Below are positions 1 through 5,779 of a stretch of 10,403 nt of DNA, in pieces. This DNA is from JBFHNV01 sp965365655. Lineage in GTDB: Bacteria > Pseudomonadota > Gammaproteobacteria > HK1. The notes beneath the pieces were generated by a model. It was not told the DNA's origin. It saw only the letters and a program-made list of their open reading frames with translations, and made no database searches. The position numbers and the translations under genes were made by a program. Within the stretch, counting starts at the first letter, position 1. The number at the start of each line of letters is the position of its first letter. The stretch spans positions 1 through 10,403 of the forward strand of contig CBDUCN010000182.1 in assembly GCA_965365655.1 (NCBI GenBank), in the 5' to 3' direction.

Positions 1-902
1 TCGATGATCATCCCTTCGCAGGTCTTGTGGCACACGGTGCTCGCCTGGCGCTCCTCGACCACCTGGCGGGTGCGCGCGTGCAGCTCGTCCACCTGCTCGT
101 CGTCGTAGTTCGGGTCGTAGCTGAACAGGAACAGGTGCTTCACGTCGGCGTCGATCGCCGAGTTCACGGTGTCGATGTAGCAGGAGTGGCCCCAGCCGCG
201 CTTGCGCTGGTAGTCCTCGGGCGTGTACTGCGCGTCGTGGATCAGGAAGTCCGCGTCGCGCATGAACTCGGTCACGCGCCCGCGCTGCTCCTCCTTCATC
301 GCTTCCAGCAGCGCGTGCTCGTCCTCGTCGAACTCGTCGCGCATCGCGTCGATGCGCTGGTTCACGAAGAAGATCTCGTTGTCGGGGCAGAACAGGATGA
401 CCTTGCCGTTGACCTCGATGCGGTAACCGAAGGTCAGCCCCGGGTGATGCAGCACGAACGACGACACGGTCGCCGGTCCGATGCGGACCGGGTCGTGATG
501 CGGCGTGTGGTAGCGCACCGTCGCGAGCCATGTCTCGGTCTCGACCGGGAAGTACGGGGCGCGCATCTGCTGCGCGATGTGCTCCTCGAGCTCGTCCGGC
601 GAGCCGCCCGGCCCGTAGATGTCGACCTGGTAGCCCGGGGTGAAGGCCGGCGCGAAGAACGGCAGCCCCGAGATGTGATCCCAGTGGAAGTGGGTGAGGA
701 ACACGCTCAGGTGCCCGCTCTTCGCGTCGCGCACCATGGACTGTCCGAACGGGATGATGCCGGTGCCCGCGTCGAACAGGATCACGTCGCCGCCGAGCCG
801 CAGCTCCACGCACGGCGTGTTGCCGCCAATCTTCATGTGGCTTGCGAACGGAGCGGGGTACGAGCCCCTCACGCCCCAGAAGCGGAGGTAGTTCTTCGAC
901 AT
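1..902 (-). CDS. MBL-fold metallohydrolase, partial (C-terminus beyond window edge)
   Basis: Open frame from an ATG at 902 to the left edge (300 codons plus 2 bases, no stop reached), so the extreme C-terminus is missing. It reads as a metallo-beta-lactamase-fold hydrolase of the PhnP/RNase Z-like (Lactamase_B_2) type. Visible features are an N-terminal RFWGVRGSYP segment (7-16), GGNTPCVEL (26-34), LFDAGTG (42-48), the metal motif THFHWDH (70-76: H71, H73, D75, H76), HHPG (152-155) and CPDNE (172-176) with the likely bridging D174. HDAQYT (222-227) and GWGHS (236-240) follow. Where relatives usually carry an FHHDP-like motif supplying the last metal His, this protein has FSYDP (260-264). It is the second gene of a unit with the receiver gene, 14 bp downstream of that stop. 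The Shine-Dalgarno is weak. The substrate cannot be told; cyclic-nucleotide or phosphoester hydrolysis is only a family-level possibility. Confidence 0.85.
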   Translation of the reverse strand, partial: MSKNYLRFWGVRGSYPAPFASHMKIGGNTPCVELRLGGDVILFDAGTGIIPFGQSMVRDAKSGHLSVFLTHFHWDHISGLPFFAPAFTPGYQVDIYGPGGSPDELEEHIAQQMRAPYFPVETETWLATVRYHTPHHDPVRIGPATVSSFVLHHPGLTFGYRIEVNGKVILFCPDNEIFFVNQRIDAMRDEFDEDEHALLEAMKEEQRGRVTEFMRDADFLIHDAQYTPEDYQRKRGWGHSCYIDTVNSAIDADVKHLFLFSYDPNYDDEQVDELHARTRQVVEERQASTVCHKTCEGMII

Positions 903-916
903 TCCGGACTTCAGGG

Positions 917-1309
917 CTACTTCTCGCGCAGCTGCGCGCCGGTGTATTTCTCGACCAGTTCCCGGATGTCCTGCGAGCGCACGGGCTTGATCAGATACTC
1001 CAGCGCGCCCAGCTTGCGGGCCATGGCACGATCCTGATCGTAGTCCTTGGTGCTCATGATCACGACCGCCGTCTCCGCATGGTGCGACATGTCACGCATC
1101 TTCCGCAGCAGCGTGAGGCCGTCGGTCTCGCGCATCAGGTTTCCCAGGAACACGAGGTCCGCGCCGTTGTCCCGCAGGTGGTCGAAGCCCTCGCGCGGCG
1201 ACTCGAACGCACTCCACGACACGTCCAGCGGACCCAGGCCGCGCTCGTACAGGACCATCGACGCCCGGCTGTCGTCGATGACCACGATTTCTGGCTGCTT
1301 GAGGGCCAT
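917..1309 (-). CDS. Stand-alone receiver-domain (CheY-like) protein lacking the phospho-acceptor Asp
   Basis: A 130-residue protein made only of a response-regulator receiver domain, with no output domain. The acidic pair D12-D13 in IVVIDDS (8-14), the Ser/Thr position S86 in VVIMSTKD (82-89) and the conserved Lys in YLIKP (105-109, K108) are present. The phospho-acceptor position, expected in a DLVxxD strand end, reads DLVFLGNLM (51-59), with G56 (codon GGA) in place of Asp and the following DG (63-64) at normal spacing. Phosphorylation in the standard way is therefore unlikely, and the protein may act as a constitutive or ligand-controlled pseudo-receiver. It lies directly upstream of the MBL hydrolase gene, probably in one transcript, and is divergent from trmB. 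No good Shine-Dalgarno precedes the ATG at 1309, but the IDD motif allows no later start. Whether it acts on the flagellar motor is unknown. Confidence 0.85.
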   Translation of the reverse strand: MALKQPEIVVIDDSRASMVLYERGLGPLDVSWSAFESPREGFDHLRDNGADLVFLGNLMRETDGLTLLRKMRDMSHHAETAVVIMSTKDYDQDRAMARKLGALEYLIKPVRSQDIRELVEKYTGAQLREK

Positions 1310-1355
1310 CGGGTACGACCGGTTCGTTATCCGCGCTATTTTGAGAGTGCTCTGA

Positions 1356-1398
1356 CCCGGAAGTTAATGTAGCAGCTTTTCCCGGGGGAGTTAATGTA
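1356..1398. repeat. Direct repeat AGTTAATGTA in the divergent receiver/trmB region
   Basis: The 152-bp region between the divergent receiver gene and trmB holds two copies of AGTTAATGTA, at 1362-1371 and 1389-1398, starting 27 bp apart. Each is preceded by a CCCGG run (1356-1360 and 1381-1385). It is among the AT-richest stretches of an otherwise very GC-rich window. Tandem half-sites at this spacing could be an operator or paired promoter elements. Which protein would bind them is not visible. Confidence 0.6.
1366..1394 (-). promoter_or_regulatory. Candidate sigma-70 promoter for the receiver/MBL unit
   Basis: On the minus strand TTAACT (1394-1389) and TACATT (1371-1366) are separated by 17 bp; each matches 4 of 6 consensus positions. 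Transcription would start near 1359, about 50 bases ahead of the receiver ATG. An alternative pair closer to the gene is TTAACT (1367-1362) and CAAAAT (1343-1338), 18 bp apart. On the plus strand TTGAGA (1341-1346) followed at 18 bp by TAATGT (1365-1370) might serve trmB. All are weak matches. Confidence 0.3.
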
Positions 1399-1461
1399 TT
1401 TTCTCAAGTTGTTCATGGGCTTGGCGTGGAAACATCAGGCGGGAACTAACGGGTTCCACGA

Positions 1462-2169
1462 ATGAGCCTCCACCCTCCCGATCCGCCGGCCCGGCGGCCG
1501 GTGCGCACCTACGTGCGCCGCGCCGGACGCGTGACCCGTGCCCAGGCCCGGGCCCTCGACGAGCTGTGGCCGGTATTCGGGGTGGCTTCGGCCGGCACTG
1601 TGGACTTCCGCGCGCTCTTCGGCCGTGATGCACCCCGCTATCTGGAGATCGGATTCGGCATGGGAGACGCGCTGGCCGGCATGGCCGCCGCCCACCCGGA
1701 GCGCGACTACCTCGGCATCGAGGTTCACGACGCGGGCGTGGGCCGGGCGCTGAGGCTGGTGCACGACGCCGGTCTGCGCAACGTCAGGCTGCTGCACGGC
1801 GACGCCGTGCCGGTGCTGCGCGAGCGCATCGCCCCGGGCGCGCTGGACGCGGTGCTGATCTTCTTCCCCGACCCCTGGCCGAAGAAGCGCCATCACAAGC
1901 GCCGCCTGATCCAGCCGCCGCTGGTGCGCCTGCTCGCGGAGCGGCTCGCCGCGGGCGGCCTGCTGCACCTGGCCACGGACTGGGCGCCCTACGCGGAGCA
2001 GATGCTCGATGTGGTGGAGGCGGACGGTTGCTTCGAGAACCTCGCCGGTCCAGGGAACACGGCGCCGGGGCCGGGCGACCGCCCGGCGACACGCTTCGAG
2101 CGCCGGGGCGAGCGGCTGGGCCACGACATCGTGGATCTGCGCTTCCGGCGCCGCAGGTCCGCAGGCTGA
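1462..2169 (+). CDS. trmB: tRNA (guanine-N7-)-methyltransferase TrmB
   Basis: A 235-residue SAM-dependent methyltransferase that forms N7-methylguanosine at position 46 in the tRNA variable loop, in the cytoplasm. The length matches the family (about 240 residues). Family marks are the SAM-binding loop YLEIGFGMGD (60-69), the acidic strand end GIEVHD (85-90), the catalytic/tRNA-binding signature IFFPDPWPKKRHHKRR (133-148), TDWAPYAEQML (172-182) and the C-terminal TRFERRGERLGH (210-221). The Arg-rich N-terminus (about residues 11-30) with RTYVRRAGR is also usual. The ATG at 1462 places the family N-terminus correctly; its Shine-Dalgarno is poor. It is a housekeeping gene lying beside, not in, the flagellar operons, transcribed toward the PilZ gene. 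Identification is secure. Confidence 0.97.
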   Translation: MSLHPPDPPARRPVRTYVRRAGRVTRAQARALDELWPVFGVASAGTVDFRALFGRDAPRYLEIGFGMGDALAGMAAAHPERDYLGIEVHDAGVGRALRLVHDAGLRNVRLLHGDAVPVLRERIAPGALDAVLIFFPDPWPKKRHHKRRLIQPPLVRLLAERLAAGGLLHLATDWAPYAEQMLDVVEADGCFENLAGPGNTAPGPGDRPATRFERRGERLGHDIVDLRFRRRRSAG

Positions 2170-2171
2170 CG

Positions 2172-2203
2172 GGCGGCTGGTAGCCGCCGGCGCGCTCGCG
2201 CGC
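2172..2203. terminator. Tandem GC hairpins between convergent trmB and pilZ
   Basis: The 55-bp gap between the converging genes contains two perfect inverted repeats: GGCGGCT-GGT-AGCCGCC (2172-2188, 7-bp arms, 3-nt loop) and GCGCGC-TC-GCGCGC (2190-2203). Neither is followed by a T-run on either strand, so classic intrinsic termination is not shown. The position just past both stops suggests a two-way transcript end or 3'-end protection. Confidence 0.45.
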
Positions 2204-2224
2204 AGCCGCCGCTCGCGGTTCCTG

Positions 2225-2836
2225 TCAGCCGCGCCGGCTGCCGCGGCGGACGTGGTCGAGCTGCAGCGCGTGCACGTGGCGGATCAGCAGCTCCTGGTCG
2301 TCCGGGTGGATGTCGCTGAAGTCCACCGCAACCTGCCAGCGGGGGCCGCGGCGCGCCGGGTCCCGCTCGTGGCTGCGCACGACCGTGCCCAGCAGCTCGA
2401 GGCAGGTGCGGCTGGGGAAGATCTGGATCTCCAGCGCGACGCGCGCGCCGCGCGGCAGCTGGTGGTCGTGGTTGAAGCGGATGCCGGTCCCGCTCAGGTT
2501 CACGTCGTGGGTCGGCCGGTCCTCCACCCGCCGCCCGGCGCGCCCGAGGAGGCGCGCGAGCGTGTTCAGCCGATCCTCCAGGCTCTGCAGGTACTCCGCG
2601 ACCGCCGGATCCGTGTCCCGGATGCCGCGCAGCAGTCCGCGCTGGTTCTCGCCGGTGGCGATGATGCTGTTCAGGATCCGCTGCACGTCGCGCTCGCCGT
2701 GGCCGGCGGCGCGCCGCTGGCGGTAAGCCTCCTCGCTGAGCGGCTCCACCGCGAGGGCGACGCGGTCGTTGATGCGGAAGCTCTCGCGGCGATTGAGGTC
2801 GGTGGCGTCGTCGGCGACCGAGGCCCGGGTTCTCAT
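2225..2836 (-). CDS. PilZ-domain protein, probable c-di-GMP receptor coupled to the stator genes
   Basis: A 203-residue cytoplasmic protein with both c-di-GMP-binding marks of PilZ domains: RxxxR in RRESFR (16-21, R17 and R21) and NLSGTG (113-118), matching (D/N)xSxxG, in DVNLSGTGIRF. The two motifs are separated by about 90 residues that look helical (LEDRLNTLARLLGRA, about 86-100), unlike compact PilZ domains. The protein also lacks the separate N-terminal barrel of YcgR/FlgZ. The rest of the beta barrel follows (about 130-175), with a short helical tail. Its ATG overlaps the pomB stop in an ATGA junction, which implies translational coupling and co-expression with the stator. In pseudomonads FlgZ, a PilZ protein acting on the stator, is encoded next to flgMN; a similar brake role here is inference. 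The domain call is firm, the partner is not. Confidence 0.85.
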   Translation of the reverse strand: MRTRASVADDATDLNRRESFRINDRVALAVEPLSEEAYRQRRAAGHGERDVQRILNSIIATGENQRGLLRGIRDTDPAVAEYLQSLEDRLNTLARLLGRAGRRVEDRPTHDVNLSGTGIRFNHDHQLPRGARVALEIQIFPSRTCLELLGTVVRSHERDPARRGPRWQVAVDFSDIHPDDQELLIRHVHALQLDHVRRGSRRG

Positions 2837-3864
2837 GTCCTGTCCTCCATCAAGCGGCGCTCCTCCTCGTCCATCGCCGCGCGCGCGCCGGCGTCCAGCG
2901 ACGGCGGGGTGCCGATGAAGATCTCGATGCGCCGGTTGCGTGCGCGGCCCGCGGCGTTCGCGTTGCTCGCGACCGGGGCGGTGTCGGCGTAGGCGCGCAC
3001 CTCCATCCGCTCGCGGCGGACCAGCCGGCGCTCGATGAGGTTGTGCACCACGCTGGTCGCGCGCGACGCGGCCAGCACCCAGTTCGACGGGTAGCGCGCC
3101 GTGGCGATCGGTATGTCATCGGTGTGGCCCGCGACCACGACCCGCGACTGGTCGTCGGAGATCGCGTGGGCGATCTTGTCCAGCACCGGCTTGAAGGTCT
3201 CGTTGAGCACCGCCGACCCGGACGGAAACGAGCCCTGCTCGCGCACCTTGATCAGCACGCCGTCATCCATCGCCTCGACCTCGATCAGGCCGTCCGTGAT
3301 CTCGTCGGCCAGCGCCAGCGCGAGCTTGCGCGCCTGGTCCTCGGCTGCCGAACGCCGGGCCTCGGCAGCCGCCGCAGCCTCCTCGGCACTCTTGCCGTCG
3401 CCCTCGGCGTCGCTTCCCGCGAGCAGGCCCAGGCCCTCCGCGAGGCCGCCGCTGCCGGCGTCGGTGCCGCGTCCGTCGCGGCCCGTGCCCTCGCCCGCGT
3501 CGCCGTCGAGGCCCCGGTTGCCCTGGCCGATCTCCGACGGGTCCAGGATCTCGATGTACTCGCGGTTCTCGTCCGTGGTCTGCTGGCGCAGCACCCTCTC
3601 CATCGTCGGCTGCGGCTTGCCGGGGGTGTACTCGCGGGCAATGATGCTCACGCCCTTCGGCTTCTCCATGACCTTCACGTCGCGCTGGATGCCGAACGCG
3701 AACTTCATCGAGCCCGCGACCTCCTTGTACTTCGCCGCGTCCATCTCCGAGAACGACAGCAGCAGCACGAAGAAGCACATCAGCAGCGACATCAGGTCGG
3801 CGAAGGTCATCACCCACGCCGGCGCGCCTGCCGGCTGCGCGTCGGCTTTGGCCTTGAGCGCCAC
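2833..3864 (-). CDS. pomB: Flagellar stator protein MotB, PomB type
   Basis: A 343-residue inner-membrane stator subunit that anchors to peptidoglycan and carries the ion-binding Asp. Short cytoplasmic N-terminus, then one membrane helix in WVMTFADLMSLLMCFFVLLLS (17-37) with D23 as the expected ion-binding residue. The plug/linker segment SEMDAAKYKEVAGSMKFAFG (39-58) and KGVSIIAREYTPGKPQP (70-86) closely follow PomB of Vibrio as I remember it. Residues about 111-158 are a Gly/Asp-rich low-complexity linker, then an Ala-rich helix (159-190). The OmpA-like peptidoglycan-binding domain spans about 192-317 with GHTDD (246-250) and NRRIEIFI (310-317). The start is GTG at 3864, with AAGGA 7 bases upstream. 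It lies 27 bp after pomA and overlaps the PilZ start by 4 bases. Sodium coupling is inferred from PomB likeness. Confidence 0.95.
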   Translation of the reverse strand: MALKAKADAQPAGAPAWVMTFADLMSLLMCFFVLLLSFSEMDAAKYKEVAGSMKFAFGIQRDVKVMEKPKGVSIIAREYTPGKPQPTMERVLRQQTTDENREYIEILDPSEIGQGNRGLDGDAGEGTGRDGRGTDAGSGGLAEGLGLLAGSDAEGDGKSAEEAAAAAEARRSAAEDQARKLALALADEITDGLIEVEAMDDGVLIKVREQGSFPSGSAVLNETFKPVLDKIAHAISDDQSRVVVAGHTDDIPIATARYPSNWVLAASRATSVVHNLIERRLVRRERMEVRAYADTAPVASNANAAGRARNRRIEIFIGTPPSLDAGARAAMDEEERRLMEDRT

Positions 3865-3891
3865 GACTGCGTCCTTCCCTGGCGCCCGGCC

Positions 3892-4662
3892 TCAGGCCGG
3901 CGCCTCTGTGGGTTCGAACGTGCGGTGGTTCTCGGGCAGGAATGCGCCGAGCGACTGCTGCAGCACGCGCGGGTTGGTGCCCTCCTGGATCGCGGTCACC
4001 GACTCCAGGATCAGCATCTTGTTCAGCCGGTCCTCGTTGAGGATCAGCTTCAGCTTCTCGGCGATCGGGATTGCGAAGCAGTTCGCGATGACGGCGCCGT
4101 ACAGCGTCGTCAGCAGCGCGACCGCCATGGCCGGCCCGATCTTCTTCGGGTCGTCCATGTTCGAGAGCATCTGCACCAGCCCGATCAGGGTGCCGATCAT
4201 GCCCATCGCGGGCGCCGCTTCGCCGATGGCCATGAACATCTTGATGCCCACGTCCTGGCGCTCCAGGTGCATGTCGATCTCGCGCTCGAGCATCTCGGTG
4301 ACCGTCTCCGGCGGATGGCCGTCGATGCACAGGTCGATGCCCTGCTTGAGGAAGGGGTGGGCGATCTCGCGGCCTTCCAGCGCCAGGATGCCCTCCTTGC
4401 GCGCGACGTTGGCGAGCTCCACCGCCTGCGCGATCAGCTCCTGCGGCAGGTGGTTCTTGTGCATGAAGGCCTGCATGCCGACCTTCATGGAGCTGACGAC
4501 GTGCTTCATCGAGACGCGCGTCAGGACGACGGCGACGGTCCCGCCGGCGACGATCAGGAAGCCGGGCGCGTTGATGAAGATCGGGGCGCTCTCGCCCATC
4601 ACGATGGCGCCCACGATCACGGTGAGGCCGCCGAGGATGCCGAGCAGGGTCGCGAGATCCAC
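3892..4662 (-). CDS. pomA: Flagellar stator protein MotA, PomA type
   Basis: A 256-residue inner-membrane stator subunit that surrounds PomB and turns ion flow into torque on FliG. Four membrane helices are visible (about 4-22, 29-48, 149-170, 178-202) around a cytoplasmic loop. Charged loop residues known to matter in Vibrio PomA are kept at the same numbers: R88, K89, E96 and E99. Thr residues at 158, 185 and 186, linked to sodium selectivity in PomA, are also present. The GTG at 4662 (MDLATLLG start as in PomA) is chosen: AAGGA lies 10 bases upstream and the length fits the 253-residue PomA. An in-frame ATG at 4731 would add 23 Pro/Thr-rich residues, but it lies at the edge of the sigma-28 -10 element and is unlikely to be in the transcript. 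First gene of pomA-pomB-pilZ. Confidence 0.96.
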   Translation of the reverse strand: MDLATLLGILGGLTVIVGAIVMGESAPIFINAPGFLIVAGGTVAVVLTRVSMKHVVSSMKVGMQAFMHKNHLPQELIAQAVELANVARKEGILALEGREIAHPFLKQGIDLCIDGHPPETVTEMLEREIDMHLERQDVGIKMFMAIGEAAPAMGMIGTLIGLVQMLSNMDDPKKIGPAMAVALLTTLYGAVIANCFAIPIAEKLKLILNEDRLNKMLILESVTAIQEGTNPRVLQQSLGAFLPENHRTFEPTEAPA

Positions 4663-4734
4663 GTGTTCTGTTTCCTTGGATGTCCGAATCGGTGGTGGTG
4701 AGCGGGGCGGCGGCGTCGTCCGCTCCTGCACCTG

Positions 4735-4762
4735 TTATCGGCCGCGGGCGGCGGGCGCTTTA
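4735..4762 (-). promoter_or_regulatory. Sigma-28 (FliA) promoter for pomA-pomB-pilZ
   Basis: Minus-strand TAAAG (4762-4758) and a perfect GCCGATAA (4742-4735), 15 bp apart. The E. coli consensus spacing is 14, but the flgM promoter in this window also has 15, which supports both. Transcription would begin near 4728, leaving about 65 bases of leader before the pomA GTG. This places the stator genes in the late, FlgM-controlled class. Confidence 0.85.
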
Positions 4763-4768
4763 AGCGCC
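4754..4768. repeat. Perfect inverted repeat over the pomAB -35 element
   Basis: GGCGCTT-T-AAGCGCC, 7-bp arms with a single central base, encloses the TAAAG -35 element of the sigma-28 promoter. It could be an operator that blocks FliA, or the hairpin end of a transcript arriving from flgMN. No T-run follows on the minus strand. Confidence 0.5.
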
Positions 4769-4810
4769 GGCGACATCTTCACGGGGCGTGCGCGCGCCGC
4801 GCGCGCGATG

Positions 4811-4826
4811 GCGCCGCCCGCGGCGC
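4811..4826. terminator. GC hairpin downstream of flgN
   Basis: GCGCCGC-CC-GCGGCGC, a perfect 7-bp inverted repeat about 50 bases past the flgN stop. It sits in a stretch (about 4785-4830) made almost only of G and C. There is no T-run, so it may slow or end flgMN transcripts but is not a textbook terminator. Confidence 0.4.
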
Positions 4827-4876
4827 GTGGCCCCGGGCGGCGGCGTTCTCTGCGGGTCGGAGGGTCGGTGCGCGCG

Positions 4877-5368
4877 TCAGGCGCGCAGGGCGACGAAGCC
4901 CTGGGCCGCGGAGCGCGCGGCGCGTCCGGCCGGGTCGTAGGTGCCGTCGTCCATCGACGGGCCGCGCAGGCTGTCCAGCGCGCGGCTCGCGCTGCGCAGG
5001 CCGGCGCTCACCATGAGGCCGTTCTCCTGGTTCGCCTGCTGGCACTCGCGGGTCAGCGCGACCAGGCGGTCGACCCGCGCGGCGAGATCGGGATGGGTGT
5101 GGCGCAGCCCGGCGAGGGTGCCGGCCATGCCGGCCCCGGGCTCGCCGAACGGCGCGAGGTCCTCGCGCAGGCCCTGGTACAGCTCGGCGATGCTCTCCAC
5201 CGTGTGCTGCTTGTCGCGCGCCACCTGCTCGAGCGTGTCGGCGTCGCTCCTGCCGCGCAGCGCCGCGCGCTCGCTCGCAAGCAGCTCGCCCATGCACTCG
5301 AGCGCCGCGGTCAGCTCGCCGACCCGGTCCTCGAGGGCGTCCGCCCGGCGGCTGGCGTCGCCGCTCAC
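4877..5368 (-). CDS. flgN: FlgN-family flagellar secretion chaperone
   Basis: A 163-residue, largely helical cytoplasmic protein of the FlgN family, the type III export chaperone for hook-filament junction proteins FlgK and FlgL. The length is typical (about 140-165). The N-terminal half has helix-rich heptad-like stretches (LEDRVGELTAALECMGELLASE, split over about 12-33) and the C-terminal half has the family's NGLMVSAGLRSASRALDSL segment (about 115-133) in the substrate-binding region. The start is GTG at 5368, overlapping the flgM TGA in a GTGA junction, which implies coupled translation. The family diverges strongly in sequence, so the call leans on gene order as well as on the segment quoted. 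The C-terminal tail is Ala/Arg-rich and probably disordered. Confidence 0.88.
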   Translation of the reverse strand: MSGDASRRADALEDRVGELTAALECMGELLASERAALRGRSDADTLEQVARDKQHTVESIAELYQGLREDLAPFGEPGAGMAGTLAGLRHTHPDLAARVDRLVALTRECQQANQENGLMVSAGLRSASRALDSLRGPSMDDGTYDPAGRAARSAAQGFVALRA

Positions 5369-5673
5369 GGAAGCTGGCCGTCGGTCGCGAGCAGCTTCTC
5401 GGCGATGCGCTCGGCGTTCACCTCGTAGCTGCCGCTGCTGATCGCCTGCTTCAACGCCTCGACCCGCGCGCTGTCGAACTCCGGCGTCTTCGCGAGCTCC
5501 TTGCTCACGTCCCGCAGCTCCTGCGCGCGGCCGGTGAGGTCCACGCTGTCGGCGGACCTCGGCTGCTCCTGCGGGGCGGCCGCGGGGCTGCCCTCGCGGG
5601 ACGTGGTGCCCGCCCGCCGCTCGACGAGCCGCTGGATGCTGCCGTCCACCATCGAATCGATGGAGTTGCTCAT
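5365..5673 (-). CDS. flgM: Anti-sigma-28 factor FlgM
   Basis: A 102-residue protein that binds FliA (sigma-28) and is exported through the completed hook, releasing late flagellar transcription. The C-terminal FliA-binding half is recognisable: VDLTGRAQEL (44-53), PEFDSARVEALKQAISSGSY (64-83) and AERIAEKLL (87-95). The N-terminal half is Ser/Pro/Ala-rich and disordered-looking, as in other FlgM proteins exported unfolded. ATG at 5673 with GCGGAAA just upstream. It is followed by flgN with a 4-base overlap. Its own sigma-28 promoter gives the usual feedback control. flgA lies upstream on the same strand and could add read-through transcription. Confidence 0.95.
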   Translation of the reverse strand: MSNSIDSMVDGSIQRLVERRAGTTSREGSPAAAPQEQPRSADSVDLTGRAQELRDVSKELAKTPEFDSARVEALKQAISSGSYEVNAERIAEKLLATDGQLP

Positions 5674-5705
5674 GATTTCCGCACTCCGGTCTGTCCTGTG
5701 CTCAT

Positions 5706-5733
5706 GTATCGGACGTCCGGGCCGAAAGCTTTA
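5706..5733 (-). promoter_or_regulatory. Sigma-28 (FliA) promoter for flgM-flgN
   Basis: Minus-strand TAAAG (5733-5729) and TCCGATAC (5713-5706), 15 bp apart, matching the core CCGATA of the GCCGATAA box. The start would be near 5699, about 26 bases before the flgM ATG. The spacing equals that of the pomAB promoter. Confidence 0.75.
5710..5719. repeat. 10-bp palindrome CGGACGTCCG, copy 1 (flgM promoter)
   Basis: A perfect 10-bp palindrome overlapping the upstream edge of the flgM sigma-28 -10 box. The identical palindrome recurs at 6670-6679 in the flgA/flgB control region. I found no third copy by eye. Confidence 0.5.
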
Positions 5734-5739
5734 GCCCGT

Positions 5740-5762
5740 GCGCCGGAAAATCGTCCCGGCGC
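5740..5762. terminator. Hairpin between flgA and flgM
   Basis: GCGCCGG and CCGGCGC (7-bp arms, 9-nt loop) lie 17-40 bases past the flgA stop and just upstream of the flgM -35 element. On the minus strand no T-run follows, so it may be a weak terminator or a block against 3' decay separating the sigma-54 flgA transcript from flgMN. Confidence 0.4.
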
Positions 5763-5779
5763 GGTGACGACTTCGTAAC

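Noticed and set aside
27..1037. Plus-strand open frame opposite the MBL hydrolase
   Set aside because: Arg/Val/His-rich antisense frame; the minus-strand reading has clear HxHxDH and other family motifs.
4663..4731. Upstream ATG start for pomA
   Set aside because: It adds 23 Pro/Thr-rich residues absent from PomA and begins right at the sigma-28 -10 box, so it would hardly be transcribed; GTG at 4662 has a good ribosome site.
4785..4830. Alternating GC-rich tract as a possible mobile or attachment element
   Set aside because: No flanking direct repeats, no transposase or integrase nearby; better explained as a GC-rich intergenic hairpin region after flgN.
3101..5428. Open frame of 775 codons on the plus strand across pomB, pomA and flgN
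   Set aside because: Composition is Ser/Arg/Ala-biased, it runs antisense to three recognisable genes and across two of their junctions, and has no ribosome site or family motif.
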